Shown: piece by piece, positions 54,691 through 64,000 of the stretch
Numbering within the stretch: position 1 is the stretch's first letter
Layout: the number at the start of each line of letters is the position of its first letter
Assembly: GCF_003344885.1 (NCBI RefSeq)
Contig: NZ_CP031155.1
Coordinates: forward strand, 806,001-870,000
From: Altererythrobacter sp. ZODW24
Lineage (GTDB): Bacteria; Pseudomonadota; Alphaproteobacteria; Sphingomonadales; Sphingomonadaceae
DNA: 64,000 nucleotides
Direction of reading: 5' to 3'
Made by a program: the position numbers and the translations under genes
Notes under the pieces: model-generated
Databases searched by the model: none
Told to the model about the DNA's origin: nothing
What the model saw: the letters and a program-made list of their open reading frames with translations, nothing else

Positions 54691-55473
54691 TCAGCGCGGA
54701 GCCATGCGGATCGCGCCATCAAGGCGAACGTCTTCGCCATTGAAGTAATCGTTCTGGATCATCGTCAGCGCCAGATGCGCATATTCTTCTGGTTTGCCGA
54801 GACGCTTGGGAAATGGAACCGACGCAGCAAGCGCGTCTTTCACCTGAGGCGGAGCAGCATTCATAAGCGGGGTTTCGAAAATACCCGGGAGGATTGTGTT
54901 TACCCGAACGCCTTCGCTCATGAGATCGCGCGCGACCGGCAAAGTCATGCCGACAACGCCGCCCTTGGATGCGGAGTAAGCTGCTTGCCCCATCTGGCCA
55001 TCTTCAGCGGCAACCGAGGCAGTGTTGACGATTGCGCCGCGCAGACCGTCTTCGCCGGCGTCCAGAGTCAGCATACCCGCAGCCGATTTGGCGATGCAGC
55101 GGAATGTGCCGACAAGGTTGATCTGGATAATGAAGTTGAACGCGTCGAGCGGGAAGTGCTTGATCGAACCGTCGGTCTTCGAACGGCTGGCAGTCTTCAT
55201 CGCATTGCCGACACCGGCGCAATTGACGAGGACGCTTTCTTGACCATGCGCCTCACGCGCCTTGGCAAAACCGGCATCGACGCTGGCATCTTCGGTCACG
55301 TTTACTTCGCAAAATATCCCGCCAATATCTTTGGCGACAGCTTCGCCCTTTTCTTCCTGAAGGTCGAAGATAGCGACTTTGACACCTTGTGCGGCAAGCG
55401 CGCGGGCAGTGGCTTCACCGAGGCCGGATGCGCCGCCAGTGACGACTGCGGAGACTGAACTATCGAGTTTCAT
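54691..55473 (-). CDS. SDR, HSD10-like 3-hydroxyacyl-CoA dehydrogenase
   Basis: 260 residues from ATG 55473 (AAGGAA upstream). VTGGASGLGEATARALAAQG is the NAD-binding loop, FDLQEEKGEAVAKDIGG follows, SVAAEDGQMGQAAYSASKGGVVGM holds Ser, Tyr and Lys of the active site. Closest in type to 17-beta-HSD10/3-hydroxy-2-methylbutyryl-CoA dehydrogenase, known to act on 3-hydroxyacyl-CoA. Between thiolase and crotonase, which supports that role. Confidence 0.88.
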   Translation of the reverse strand: MKLDSSVSAVVTGGASGLGEATARALAAQGVKVAIFDLQEEKGEAVAKDIGGIFCEVNVTEDASVDAGFAKAREAHGQESVLVNCAGVGNAMKTASRSKTDGSIKHFPLDAFNFIIQINLVGTFRCIAKSAAGMLTLDAGEDGLRGAIVNTASVAAEDGQMGQAAYSASKGGVVGMTLPVARDLMSEGVRVNTILPGIFETPLMNAAPPQVKDALAASVPFPKRLGKPEEYAHLALTMIQNDYFNGEDVRLDGAIRMAPR

Positions 55474-55504
55474 ATGTGTATTCCTTGTAAGGGGGTAATC
55501 GGGG

Positions 55505-56677
55505 TTAAAGTGCTTCGACGATGGTGACATTGGCGACTCCGCCGCCTTCGCACATCGTCTGGAGACCGTATTTCTTGCCGCGCGCGTGAAGCGCATGGAC
55601 GAGTGTGGACATCAATTTGGTGCCCGACGCGCCCAGCGGATGGCCCAGAGCAATCGCGCCGCCATTCACATTCAAGCGCTCCGGATCGGCACCGGTGTGC
55701 TTAAGCCAAGCGAGCGGCACCGGCGCGAAGGCTTCGTTCACTTCGTAAAGGTCGATGTCGTCAATCTTCATACCCGCGCGCTCAAGTGCACGGTCAGTGG
55801 CAAATAACGGCTCCTCCAGCATGATAACCGGATCGCCCGCCGTAACTGTGAGGTTGTGGATCCGTGCCAGCGGCGTGAGGTTCTGTGCTTTGAGCACCTC
55901 TTCCGAAACGATCAGAGTGGCGCTTGATCCATCACATATCTGACTGGCGCTAGCGGCCGTGATCGTGCCCTCCTCGCTTAAGAGCTTCACGCCGGCGATG
56001 CTATCCAATGTAGCGTCGAACCGGATGCCTTCGTCGAGCGTATGCTGTTCGCTGCCATCAGCCGACTCGACCGCGATCGGTACGATTTCCTTCACAAAAG
56101 CGCCCGAATTGCTCGCCGCAATGGCCTTCTCGTGGCTGCTAAAGGCAAAGCGGTCGAGATCATCTTTGGTGAAGCCATGCTTCTGAACGATCATTTCCGC
56201 GCCCATAAATTGAGAGAACATGATGCCAGGATATTTCACCTCTAGGCCCGGCGATTTATAATGGCCCATCCCTTCCTTCATATGGAAGGTAGCGTTGGTA
56301 CCCATCGGAACACGGCTCATGCTTTCGATACCGGCCGCAATCACCACGTCCTGCGTTCCTGACATCACAGCCTGCGCCGCAAACTGGATTGCCTGCTGCG
56401 ACGAGCCGCATTGGCGATCGATAGTCACTGCGGGTGTCGCTTGGGGAAGGTGTTTCGAAGCGAGCACTGCATTGCGCCCTACCTGCATTGCCTGCTCGCC
56501 CGCCTGCGTGACGCAGCCCATGATCACATCATCAACGCTTGCAGGATCGATTCCCGACCGTTCAACCAAGGCATCCAGCGATGCAGCAGCCAAATCCACA
56601 GGATGAACACCTGCGAGTCGCCCACCCCTTCGTCCGCCAGCAGTTCTTACAGCATCAACGATATATGCGTGGGGCAT
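55505..56677 (-). CDS. Acetyl-CoA acyltransferase (thiolase)
   Basis: 390 residues from ATG 56677, with GAGAG upstream. The catalytic Cys lies in TIDRQCGSSQQAIQFAAQ near residue 90, followed by NEAFAPVPLAWLKHTG, NGGAIALGHPLGASGTK with His, and CEGGGVANVTIVEAL with the second Cys. It cleaves 3-ketoacyl-CoA. First gene of the cluster; a TetR-like operator overlaps its predicted promoter. Confidence 0.94.
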   Translation of the reverse strand: MPHAYIVDAVRTAGGRRGGRLAGVHPVDLAAASLDALVERSGIDPASVDDVIMGCVTQAGEQAMQVGRNAVLASKHLPQATPAVTIDRQCGSSQQAIQFAAQAVMSGTQDVVIAAGIESMSRVPMGTNATFHMKEGMGHYKSPGLEVKYPGIMFSQFMGAEMIVQKHGFTKDDLDRFAFSSHEKAIAASNSGAFVKEIVPIAVESADGSEQHTLDEGIRFDATLDSIAGVKLLSEEGTITAASASQICDGSSATLIVSEEVLKAQNLTPLARIHNLTVTAGDPVIMLEEPLFATDRALERAGMKIDDIDLYEVNEAFAPVPLAWLKHTGADPERLNVNGGAIALGHPLGASGTKLMSTLVHALHARGKKYGLQTMCEGGGVANVTIVEAL

Positions 56678-56703
56678 GCGCCACTCTCTTTCTATACTGG
56701 TCA

Positions 56704-56742
56704 CGAGGCAACTAATTTAATCGCTCGGTTAAAGTTGCCTCG
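56704..56742. promoter_or_regulatory. Putative TetR operator in front of the thiolase cluster
   Basis: TTTAATCGCTCGGTTAAA at 56716-56733 is a near-palindrome (7 of 9 half-site bases) of the TTTAACCGA type seen for TetR acyl-CoA regulators. It is nested within larger arms CGAGGCAACT (56704-56713) and AGTTGCCTCG (56733-56742). On the minus strand it overlaps the -10 region (56726-56731) 17 bp from TTGACC. Confidence 0.65.
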
Positions 56743-56806
56743 TTCCCGGGTCAAGGATGAGAGGAACATACTTTCGCAATTTAGCGGCTTACGCCCACAC
56801 GCGGTA

Positions 56807-56843
56807 ATAATATTGCGCACTAGAAAGTTCACAGCAATATTAT
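56807..56843. repeat. Inverted repeat with 10-bp arms
   Basis: ATAATATTGC (56807-56816) and GCAATATTAT (56834-56843), perfect arms around 17 bp. AT-rich and inside the divergent regulatory region. It could be a second operator or a hairpin in the leader of one of the two genes. Confidence 0.6.
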
Positions 56844-57084
56844 GTTGCACCGCATCAATTTAGTATCATTCGAAACCGGTTCGAGGTCGGCAAACCCCGA
56901 TGTAGCCAATTTGTCACACCGAAAACTGGAATCAGCAACACGGCCCCAATTCCTTTGCATCATGTGAAGCCATCGTTAATTCGGCTCCATTCCCCGTCCG
57001 TTCGTAAGAAGGGCGGTGCATAGCGCAAACGGGGCATGCGCGGATTAGCTCGCTGATCCGATTTCTTGGTATAAAGGGACTGCA

Positions 57085-60000
57085 ATGAATAGCACAAACT
57101 TCCGCAAGCATATGCTTGGAGCCGGTAGTGCGCTTCGCGTACTGGCCATGGTTGGAGCCGGCGTCGCCGCTTCTACCGTAGCCATCACGCCAGCCGCTGC
57201 TCAGGATTACACATCAGGCGCCATTACTGGCACCGTAACTGACGACACTGGCGCGGCCGTATCGGGCGCAACTGTAACAGTCGTTTCGCAGTCGCAGGGT
57301 TTTACCCGCACTTCGACAACGTCTTCTAATGGTAATTTCCGTTTCGGTTCGCTGCCAACAGGCGACTACGACATTGAAGTTTCCAATGGCGGCACCGTTG
57401 GCTACCGTGCCGAGGCAGTTCCTGTTCTCGCTGGTCAGTCGAACTCGATCAACATCGAACTTGCTTCAACCGGCGGTGATGTCATCACTGTTATCGGTAC
57501 GCAGATTGCAAACGACTTCGAAGGCACCACACAGGGCCTGAACGTTGATCTGGAAGAGCTCGTAAAGACCGTTCCAATCAGCCGCGACCTTACATCGGTT
57601 GTTCTGCTTGCTCCCGGTACAACTCAGGGCGACTCGGCTTTCGGTAACCTCGCATCGATCGGCGGTTCGTCGGTTGCTGAGAACGCTTACTACGTAAACG
57701 GCCTCAACCTCACGAACTTCGATAACTATCTCGGTTCGGCACGTGTGCCTTTCGAAATGCTTCGTAGCGTTGAAGCGAAGACCGGCGGCTACCCAGCTGA
57801 ATTCGGTCGCGCTACCGGCGGTGTTGTTAACTCCGTAACGAAGTCCGGTTCGAACGACTGGAGCGGCGCAGTTCACCTTAACTGGGAACCTGATTTCCTT
57901 CAGTCCTACGGCGAAGACCAATTCCGTAACGGCCTCGGCAGCAACATCACGAACCGTGCGGCTGAAACGTCGGACTCCTATTCGGCGATTGTCGAACTTG
58001 GTGGCCCGATCATCAAGGATCGCCTCTTCGTATATGGTCTCGTTGAATTCCGTGAAGACAAGTTCACGACCGTAAACCGCGCGAATAATACGGTTACCGA
58101 AACGGTAGCAGACGATCCGTTCTGGGGTGTAAAGGTTGACGCGTATCCGCTCGACAATCACCACTTCGAATTCACGATCTTCGACACCGAACGCACCAGC
58201 AACGTATCCGAAGGCAGCTATCTCGAAACGGCTAACGGCGTTCAAATCGGACAGTTCAGCCCGATCCGCGACGCAAACTTCGGTGGCCTTAGCTACGTTG
58301 GTAAGTACACCGGCACGCTCACCGATTGGCTGACCGTTTCGGCTGCTTACGGTAAGATGAAGGATCGCTTCGATACAACCGTTCTCGGTTCGAACGACCC
58401 ACTTGCGCGTAACTTCTCGGGCGGCGACGTTGGCGGCGTATCTGACGGTGGTAACTACGGTGACCAACGTTCGGCTACCCTGACATCGCCATATGCGACA
58501 GAACGTGAGTTCTATCGTGCTGATGCTGACCTTTACTTCACGGCACTTGGTGAACACCACATTCGCTTCGGTTTCGATACAGAAATCAACACCTTGGCGC
58601 GTACCACTGTGAACACTGGCGGCGACTTCCTGCTCGGCAACGGCCAGATTTCGCAAGCTGCGTATGACTTTGGTACCGGCGGTGCTGGTTACCAGTTCAT
58701 CATCTTCCCAGGTAACACTGCTGCGGGCCCAGGCACCGTTGTCGACCTGATCTACTTCAACAGTGGTGGTCAGTTCGAGTCGAAGAACAAGGCGTTCTAC
58801 ATTCAGGACGAATGGAACGTTACGGACCGTTTGACCCTGAACCTCGGCTTGCGTCGTGATGATTTCGCAGTGGACAAGGCTGACGGCTCGCCGTTCCTTC
58901 GCCTCGACGAAAACTACGCACCACGCCTTGGCTTCGAATACAAGTTGTTCGATGATCAGTCCGCTCGTATCTACGGCTTCTTCGGTCAGTACTTCCTGCC
59001 CGTCGCCAGTAACACCGCCTTCCGTGGCGCTGGTGCGGAAGTCTTCTTCCGTGAGCGTTACACCTTTGACGGTTTCGATGCGAATGGCCTGCCAGCAACA
59101 ACCGGCGCGCAGATCACATCTGCAGAAGATAGCCGTTACGGTCTTGCTTGCCCGTTCGCGCTCTCGCCAAACGGCGCTGGTGGTAACACTTGCCGCGTAA
59201 CGGGCGACGGTACGGTTCCAGGATCGTCGCAGTTCTTCGCTTCGGATCTTAAGGCTACCAAGCAGTCCGAATACATCATCGGTTACGAGCAGGATCTCGG
59301 CGACTGGACAGTGGGTCTTTCCTACATCCGCCGTGTTCTTGACCGGACGGCGGAAGATGCCTCGATCGACTTCGCAGCAGGCAACTACTGTGTCGCAGAA
59401 GGCTTCTCTCGCGCGGATTGTGATGATATCTGGAATGGCTTCCACCAGTATGTGACCTTCAATGTCGGCAGCGGCATGACGGTTGACCTGCTTGGCGGCG
59501 GTTCACCTGGTAACCCAGCGGACGCCCTAGACGGCCGTACAGTTACCTTCTCTGCTGAAGATCTAGGTCTTCCAGAAGTTACCCGTACCTACGATGCTGT
59601 CGAATTCACATTCGACCGTAAGTGGGATGGTAACTGGAGCCTCGGCGGTTCGTACACATGGTCCGAATCCAAGGGTAACACCGAAGGTTACGTTCAGTCT
59701 GACTTCGGTCAGGATGATGCCGGTATTACGCAGGACTTTGACGTCATCGGCTTCACCGATTTCGCCAACGGTCTCCTGCCAAACCACCGTCGTCACCGGA
59801 TGAAACTGTTCGGTGCTGTTGCACTGGGTGACAAGATCACCATCGGCGGTAACGCTTCATTGGCTTCACCTCGTCCGCTCAGCTGCTTCGGTTTCCACCC
59901 GACCGATATTACCGGCAACCTCTACGGTGCCGCATCGCGTTACTGTGGTCTTCAGCCGTTCCAGCGTGGCACGGGCTTCCGGACTGACTGGGAATCACGT

Positions 60001-60246
60001 TTCGACCTTTCCGGTCGTTACAACATCGAGACCGAAACCGGTCAGACCATCACGTTCCGTGCTGATGTCTTCAACATCTTCAATTCGCAGGCTATCACGC
60101 AGCGTATTGAAACTGGTGATCTCGACATTGCAGGTCAGAACGCTGCTGGCGAACCAACAGCTGTTACCGCTGATCCAGACTACGGTCTTGCTTCAGGCTT
60201 CCAGGCTGCTCGTTCGGTCCGCTTGGGCATCGACATCAGCTTCTAA
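57085..60246 (+). CDS. TonB-dependent receptor with carboxypeptidase-regulatory-like domain
   Basis: 1053 residues. After a signal peptide ending ITPAAAQD comes a CarboxypepD-reg-like domain (GAITGTVTDDTGAAVSGATVTV ... GNFRFGSLPTGDYDIEV, about residues 48-110), then the plug (ISRDLTSVVLLAPGTTQGD, YYVNGLNLTNF) and a long barrel ending SVRLGIDISF. This is an Oar-like receptor. Substrate unknown. Codon choice is more biased than in the neighbours, with many GGT, CGT and GTT codons, typical of high expression. A terminator follows. Confidence 0.92.
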   Translation: MNSTNFRKHMLGAGSALRVLAMVGAGVAASTVAITPAAAQDYTSGAITGTVTDDTGAAVSGATVTVVSQSQGFTRTSTTSSNGNFRFGSLPTGDYDIEVSNGGTVGYRAEAVPVLAGQSNSINIELASTGGDVITVIGTQIANDFEGTTQGLNVDLEELVKTVPISRDLTSVVLLAPGTTQGDSAFGNLASIGGSSVAENAYYVNGLNLTNFDNYLGSARVPFEMLRSVEAKTGGYPAEFGRATGGVVNSVTKSGSNDWSGAVHLNWEPDFLQSYGEDQFRNGLGSNITNRAAETSDSYSAIVELGGPIIKDRLFVYGLVEFREDKFTTVNRANNTVTETVADDPFWGVKVDAYPLDNHHFEFTIFDTERTSNVSEGSYLETANGVQIGQFSPIRDANFGGLSYVGKYTGTLTDWLTVSAAYGKMKDRFDTTVLGSNDPLARNFSGGDVGGVSDGGNYGDQRSATLTSPYATEREFYRADADLYFTALGEHHIRFGFDTEINTLARTTVNTGGDFLLGNGQISQAAYDFGTGGAGYQFIIFPGNTAAGPGTVVDLIYFNSGGQFESKNKAFYIQDEWNVTDRLTLNLGLRRDDFAVDKADGSPFLRLDENYAPRLGFEYKLFDDQSARIYGFFGQYFLPVASNTAFRGAGAEVFFRERYTFDGFDANGLPATTGAQITSAEDSRYGLACPFALSPNGAGGNTCRVTGDGTVPGSSQFFASDLKATKQSEYIIGYEQDLGDWTVGLSYIRRVLDRTAEDASIDFAAGNYCVAEGFSRADCDDIWNGFHQYVTFNVGSGMTVDLLGGGSPGNPADALDGRTVTFSAEDLGLPEVTRTYDAVEFTFDRKWDGNWSLGGSYTWSESKGNTEGYVQSDFGQDDAGITQDFDVIGFTDFANGLLPNHRRHRMKLFGAVALGDKITIGGNASLASPRPLSCFGFHPTDITGNLYGAASRYCGLQPFQRGTGFRTDWESRFDLSGRYNIETETGQTITFRADVFNIFNSQAITQRIETGDLDIAGQNAAGEPTAVTADPDYGLASGFQAARSVRLGIDISF

Positions 60247-60276
60247 TCCTCGATTAGAACTGAATACAAAAATTGG

Positions 60277-60306
60277 GAGGCGGCCTTCGGGTCGCCTCTT
60301 TTTTTG
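60277..60306 (+). terminator. Rho-independent terminator after the TonB receptor
   Basis: GAGGCGGCC-TTCG-GGTCGCCTC, with one mismatched pair, followed by a run of seven or more T. Strong, with a stable TTCG loop. Confidence 0.92.
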
Positions 60307-60415
60307 TGTCTACCGTATTGAGAGGTAGTGACATGCGCGCAGAAACGCTCTGCCGGAACGGCATACGAGAATATCTATAATGACTGAGCCGCGTAGAAGC
60401 GCGCTACGAAAGGTT

Positions 60416-63007
60416 TCAAGCGTCCTTTGCTTGCACGTCAAACTGCAGGGCGCCGTCGCCTTCATCGATTGCAACTGTGCTACCATCAGGCACTTCACCC
60501 GCTAGCAGTTTCTCAGCCAGCGGATCCTGAAGATAGCGCTGCACGGCGCGTTTGAGCGGCCTTGCCCCGTAAACCGGGTCATAACCCACCCTGCCCAGCC
60601 AGCGGCGCGCTGCATCAGTCAGATCGAGCACGATCTTGCGGTCCTTCAGCAGTTTCTGCACACGGCCGACCTGGATATCGACTATCGGTGCCATATGCTC
60701 CTGCGCCAAGCGGTGGAACAGAATGATCTCATCCAACCGGTTGAGGAATTCAGGACGGAAATGTCCGCGCACGATATCCATCACCTGCGGTTCGACATCG
60801 GCGACCTTCTGGCCGTCCTCAAGCTGTGTCAGGAACTGGCTGCCAAGGTTCGACGTCAGAATGATCAGCGTGTTCGAGAAATCGACCACCCTGCCCTGAC
60901 CGTCGGTTAGCCGGCCATCATCGAGCACCTGCAGCAGCACGTTGAAGACGTCGCTGTGGGCCTTCTCGACCTCGTCAAACAGCACGACTTGATAGGGCCT
61001 GCGCCGCACGGATTCGGTCAACACACCGCCTTCGTCATATCCGACATAGCCCGGAGGCGCGCCGATCAGGCGGGCAACGGAGTGTTTCTCCATGAATTCG
61101 CTCATATCGATGCGAACCATCGCGCTGTCGTCGTCGAACAGAAACTCTGCGAGCGCCTTGGTGAGCTCGGTCTTGCCGACACCTGTGGGGCCGAGGAACA
61201 GGAAGCTGCCGAGCGGACGGCCCGGATCCTGCAAGCCAGCACGCGCACGGCGGACGGCCTTGGACACAGCGTTTACCGCCTCTTCCTGACCAATCACGCG
61301 CTTGCCGATGACTTCTTCCATCTTGAGCAATTTCTCGCGCTCGCCGGCCATCATCCGGTCGACCGGAACACCAGTCCAACGGCTGACGACGCCCGCAATG
61401 TCGTCTTCGGTCACTTCTTCGCGCAGCAGCGCGTTCTCAGCGTGGCCTTCTGCCTCGATCAGTTTCTTCTCCAGGTCGGGGATGGTGCCATATGACAGTT
61501 CCCCCGCCTTCGCGAGATCACCAGCACGCTCGGCTTGCTCAAGCTCTAGCCGCGCATGATCGAGCTGTTCTTTAACCTTACCCTCGGCGGCGATCTTATC
61601 GCGCTCGCCCTGCCAGCGGGTGGTCAGAGACGCGGATTCTTCTTCGAGATTGGCCAGCTCTTCACGCAGAGCAGTCAGCCGGTCTTTCGACGCCTGATCG
61701 CTTTCCTTAGCGAGTGCCATTTCTTCAATCTTGAGCTGAACGATCCGGCGGTCGAGGTTTTCGATTTCCTCCGGCTTCGATTCCACTTCCATCCGGATAC
61801 GGCTAGCGGCTTCGTCCATCAAATCGATGGCTTTGTCTGGCAGGAAGCGGTTGGAGATGTAGCGGTTGGAAAGCGTCGCAGCCGATACAATCGCGCCATC
61901 GGTAATACGAACGCCGTGGTGAAGTTCGTACTTCTCCTTCAGCCCGCGCAGGATTGAAATCGTGTCTTCGACAGTCGGCTCTTCGATCAACACCGGTTGG
62001 AAACGGCGCTGCAATGCCGGATCTTTCTCGACATACTTCTGATATTCGTCGAGCGTTGTGGCACCGATAGTGTGCAATTCACCGCGCGAAAGCGCCGGCT
62101 TCAGCAGATTGCTGGCATCCATCGAACCTTCGGACGCACCGGCCCCAATCAACGTGTGCATTTCGTCGATGAACAAGATGATCTGGCCGTCGCTGCCTTT
62201 CACTTCATCAAGCACGGCCTTCAGTCGCTCCTCGAACTCACCGCGATATTTTGCGCCCGCGATCAGTGAGCCCATGTCGAGCGACATAAGCGTGCGGCCC
62301 TTGAGGCTATCCGGTACATCGCCATTGGCAATCCGCAGCGCCAGCCCCTCAGCGATGGCTGTCTTACCAACGCCGGGTTCGCCTATCAGAGCCGGATTAT
62401 TCTTGGTCCGCCGGGCCAGAATCTGGATCGTGCGGCGAATTTCCTCGTCACGGCCGATAACCGGGTCGAGCTTGCCGTCGCGCGCTGCCTGCGTCAGATC
62501 GCGGGCGTATTTCTTCATCGCATCATAGGCATTTTCGGCGCTGGCAGTGTCAGCCGTGCGGCCATTGCGCAGTTCGTTGATAGCTGTGTTGAGCGCCTTG
62601 GGGTCGACACCAGCGGCTTTCAGGGCTTGGCCCGCGGCCGTTGTGGTAGCGAGGGTCAGCGCAACCAATAGTCGTTCGACAGTGACGAAGCTGTCGCCAG
62701 CCTTTTCCGCGATCTGCTCTGCTTGATCGAGTACCCGCACCGCATCATTATCAAGACCCGGCGTGCTCTGCGCGCCCCCGCCCGATACTGAAGCGATCTT
62801 ACCAAGCGCGGCATCCGCGCCCGCTTCGGCCTTGCCTGCATCACCGCCGGCACGCTGGACCAGGCCAGCTGCCATGCCTTCCTCGTCTTCGAGCAGCGCC
62901 TTCAACAAATGCTCGGGGCCAATCCGCTGATGTGAATTGCGGATCGCAACGGTCTGTGCCGACTGCAGAAAGCCCTTCGCGCGGTCGGTGAACTTTTCGA
63001 GATTCAT
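60416..63007 (-). CDS. clpB: ClpB disaggregase
   Basis: 863 residues. N-terminal Clp_N repeats ([19 protein letters not shown]), first ATPase with Walker [16 protein letters not shown] near residue 205, the M-domain coiled coil (about residues 405-525, many E, L, K and R) and the second ATPase with [17 protein letters not shown]. It works with DnaK to solubilise aggregates after heat shock. ATG 63007 with AAAAGGG before. A perfect inverted repeat lies in its leader at 63042-63061. Confidence 0.97.
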   Translation of the reverse strand: MNLEKFTDRAKGFLQSAQTVAIRNSHQRIGPEHLLKALLEDEEGMAAGLVQRAGGDAGKAEAGADAALGKIASVSGGGAQSTPGLDNDAVRVLDQAEQIAEKAGDSFVTVERLLVALTLATTTAAGQALKAAGVDPKALNTAINELRNGRTADTASAENAYDAMKKYARDLTQAARDGKLDPVIGRDEEIRRTIQILARRTKNNPALIGEPGVGKTAIAEGLALRIANGDVPDSLKGRTLMSLDMGSLIAGAKYRGEFEERLKAVLDEVKGSDGQIILFIDEMHTLIGAGASEGSMDASNLLKPALSRGELHTIGATTLDEYQKYVEKDPALQRRFQPVLIEEPTVEDTISILRGLKEKYELHHGVRITDGAIVSAATLSNRYISNRFLPDKAIDLMDEAASRIRMEVESKPEEIENLDRRIVQLKIEEMALAKESDQASKDRLTALREELANLEEESASLTTRWQGERDKIAAEGKVKEQLDHARLELEQAERAGDLAKAGELSYGTIPDLEKKLIEAEGHAENALLREEVTEDDIAGVVSRWTGVPVDRMMAGEREKLLKMEEVIGKRVIGQEEAVNAVSKAVRRARAGLQDPGRPLGSFLFLGPTGVGKTELTKALAEFLFDDDSAMVRIDMSEFMEKHSVARLIGAPPGYVGYDEGGVLTESVRRRPYQVVLFDEVEKAHSDVFNVLLQVLDDGRLTDGQGRVVDFSNTLIILTSNLGSQFLTQLEDGQKVADVEPQVMDIVRGHFRPEFLNRLDEIILFHRLAQEHMAPIVDIQVGRVQKLLKDRKIVLDLTDAARRWLGRVGYDPVYGARPLKRAVQRYLQDPLAEKLLAGEVPDGSTVAIDEGDGALQFDVQAKDA

Positions 63008-63041
63008 CGGGTTACCCTTTTTTGGTTACACGCCCAAAGTA

Positions 63042-63061
63042 GTGTTGCGATAGAGCAACAC
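63042..63061. promoter_or_regulatory. Inverted repeat in the clpB leader
   Basis: GTGTTGC (63042-63048) and GCAACAC (63055-63061) with a 6-nt loop. Read on the minus strand, a CTTG (63061-63064) and a CTACTTT (63036-63042) flank it at about 18-nt spacing, loosely like an alphaproteobacterial RpoH promoter. It is not a CIRCE element. Confidence 0.4.
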
Positions 63062-63303
63062 AAGCCCTTCTCGGCACAATTTACGCCTAGAAGGTGTATT
63101 AGTGTCATATAGAGGTAGGGTTACACAAGTTACAGTGTGTCACCCAAATTTTTCTCCCATAACTATTCCACAAAGACCCGCTGCCAAATCACCAGCTCAA
63201 GAAATTGCGGCGAACTACTTCTAATCATCAGCGGACTGTGTAGGAAAGTTGCCATGTGAAACCTGATCCGGAAAATACCGGAAGGGTATTAGGAGATATA
63301 CGG

Positions 63304-64000
63304 ATGCGTGCTTTAGGCCTCATCGGCTTGTGCTTTTTGGGCCTACTGGGCTCAGTGCTGATCGGATTGATGGTCTGGGAACCGTTTACCGCGAGCCCTG
63401 CCACACCCCCTGCGGCTAAAGCCTATCAAGCTGAAATCCTGCGCGACCAGTTTGGTGTGCCGCACATCTCCGGCAAGACGGACGCCGACGTCGCTTACGG
63501 CCTCGCCCGCGCGCATGCCGAAGACGACTTCGAAACACTACAAGAGGTCGTGTCCATGACACGCGGCCGCTATGGCGCGATTGCCGGACAAGACGGTGCC
63601 GCCATCGATTACGCACTCGAATTGCTGGGCGCCCGCGAAACGGCGCAGCGCGATTATGCCAAACTGCCAGCCGATACGCGCGCCGTGCTTGAGGCGTATG
63701 CGACCGGCCTCAACGATTATGCTGATGCCAATCCGGGCGAGCTAGCCCTGTCCAACCTGTTCCCTGTAAACGGCGAAGATATCGCCACCGGTTTCGTTCT
63801 GCGTCAGCCGTTCTTCTTCGGTCTCAACAACACCCTTGGCCCGTTAGTCGAAGGCACGGAACGCAACCCCGAATTCGGCCCCAAGCTGGATATGTCACCC
63901 AAGAAACCCGCCCCGCTCGCTATGGGCGAGGATGGGATGATGTCCGGCTCCAACGCTTTCGCTATCGCGCCAGAGCGCTCAGGTGACGGCGTGACGCGCC
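63304..64000 (+). CDS. Penicillin acylase-family Ntn hydrolase, partial (right edge)
   Basis: ATG 63304 follows AGGAGA by about 8 nt; the frame remains open to the window edge for about 232 residues. An N-terminal membrane anchor or signal (LGLIGLCFLGLLGSVLIGLMV) precedes the alpha chain, which begins YQAEILRDQFGVPHISGKTDADVAYGLARAHAEDDFETL and runs to SGSNAFAIAPERS. That GSN motif gives the Ser nucleophile that becomes the N-terminus of the beta chain after autocleavage. The substrate may be a beta-lactam, an acyl-homoserine lactone or another amide. Most of the beta chain is outside the window. Confidence 0.9.
   Translation, partial: MRALGLIGLCFLGLLGSVLIGLMVWEPFTASPATPPAAKAYQAEILRDQFGVPHISGKTDADVAYGLARAHAEDDFETLQEVVSMTRGRYGAIAGQDGAAIDYALELLGARETAQRDYAKLPADTRAVLEAYATGLNDYADANPGELALSNLFPVNGEDIATGFVLRQPFFFGLNNTLGPLVEGTERNPEFGPKLDMSPKKPAPLAMGEDGMMSGSNAFAIAPERSGDGVTR

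Larger units (their letters stand above)
56678..57084. promoter_or_regulatory. Divergent regulatory region between thiolase and the TonB receptor
   Basis: About 400 bases with no gene. It holds a predicted thiolase promoter (GGTCAA, i.e. minus-strand TTGACC, at 56749-56754), an operator-like palindrome, an inverted repeat ATAATATTGC/GCAATATTAT at 56807-56843, an AACCGGTT palindrome at 56874-56881, and CCCCGT/ACGGGG arms nearer the receptor start. The receptor promoter itself could not be placed with certainty. Confidence 0.55.

Noticed and set aside
57466-59445. 659-codon open frame antisense to the TonB receptor
   Set aside because: It lies wholly within the receptor gene, follows from its strong codon bias and has a composition unlike a real protein (many V, E, T and R in runs), with no ribosome site.
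63008-63130. CIRCE-type operator for clpB
   Set aside because: No TTAGCACTC-N9-GAGTGCTAA or near match was found; the repeat present is different.

Overview
The window reads as a continuous, gene-dense stretch of chromosome from an alphaproteobacterium, most likely Sphingomonadales and probably Erythrobacteraceae. The reasons are the dcw start mraZ-rsmH-ftsL, the argS-SPOR-nagZ-scpA-scpB-tatA-tatB-tatC string, a type II (APH-fold) homoserine kinase beside ispH and rnhA, a bacterial leucyl/arginyl transferase, a Tad/Cpa pilus locus in Caulobacter-like nomenclature, and a TonB-dependent receptor with a carboxypeptidase-regulatory-like N-terminal domain. This taxonomic call is inference from gene content. 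No rRNA, tRNA, CRISPR array or insertion sequence was seen.

Layout. 1-1.7 kb: start of the division/cell-wall cluster on the minus strand (mraZ, rsmH, ftsL-like, running off the left edge), with a possible MraZ operator array. 2-16.7 kb: housekeeping genes (cysteine synthase, ferredoxin, AlkA glycosylase, S9 peptidase, SDR, phhB, ccmAB, map, M17 aminopeptidase, argC) ending with glnB-glnA, which has a good sigma-54-type promoter. 16.7-20.1 kb: a small accessory island with a cysteine-rich secreted protein, an XRE regulator/membrane protein pair controlled by two near-identical palindromes, and a phage-type GH24 lysis module preceded by a 12-codon leader ORF. 20-29 kb: tamB, tamA, bpt, ilvA. 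29-32 kb: a beta-hydroxyacid dehydrogenase, an amidohydrolase, and two tandem small membrane proteins closed by a strong bidirectional terminator. 32-38.7 kb: the tatC-tatB-tatA-scpB-scpA-nagZ-SPOR-argS block on the minus strand. 39.5-42 kb: ispH-thrB-rnhA.

44.4-51.7 kb holds a Tad-type pilus operon cpaA-B-C-D-E-tadB-tadC with no pilin and no CpaF/TadA ATPase. A 90-bp gap carrying an 11-bp perfect hairpin sits where cpaF would normally lie. 52.2-56.7 kb is a fatty-acid/branched-chain acyl-CoA degradation cluster (thiolase, HSD10-like SDR, crotonase, TetR regulator, then mtnP). A TetR-like operator overlaps the predicted thiolase promoter. 57-60.2 kb is one large TonB-dependent receptor with strongly biased codon use and a clear terminator, followed by clpB on the opposite strand. 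The right edge cuts a penicillin-acylase-family gene just after its Ser nucleophile.

The most interesting items are the accessory island at 16.8-20.1 kb (twin operators, leader ORF, ribosome-site hairpin, lysis genes), the Tad operon lacking its ATPase, the alpha/beta hydrolase whose only well-placed start is ATT, and the operator found for the TetR/thiolase cluster. Everything rests on reading the sequence and on family knowledge; no database search was run.
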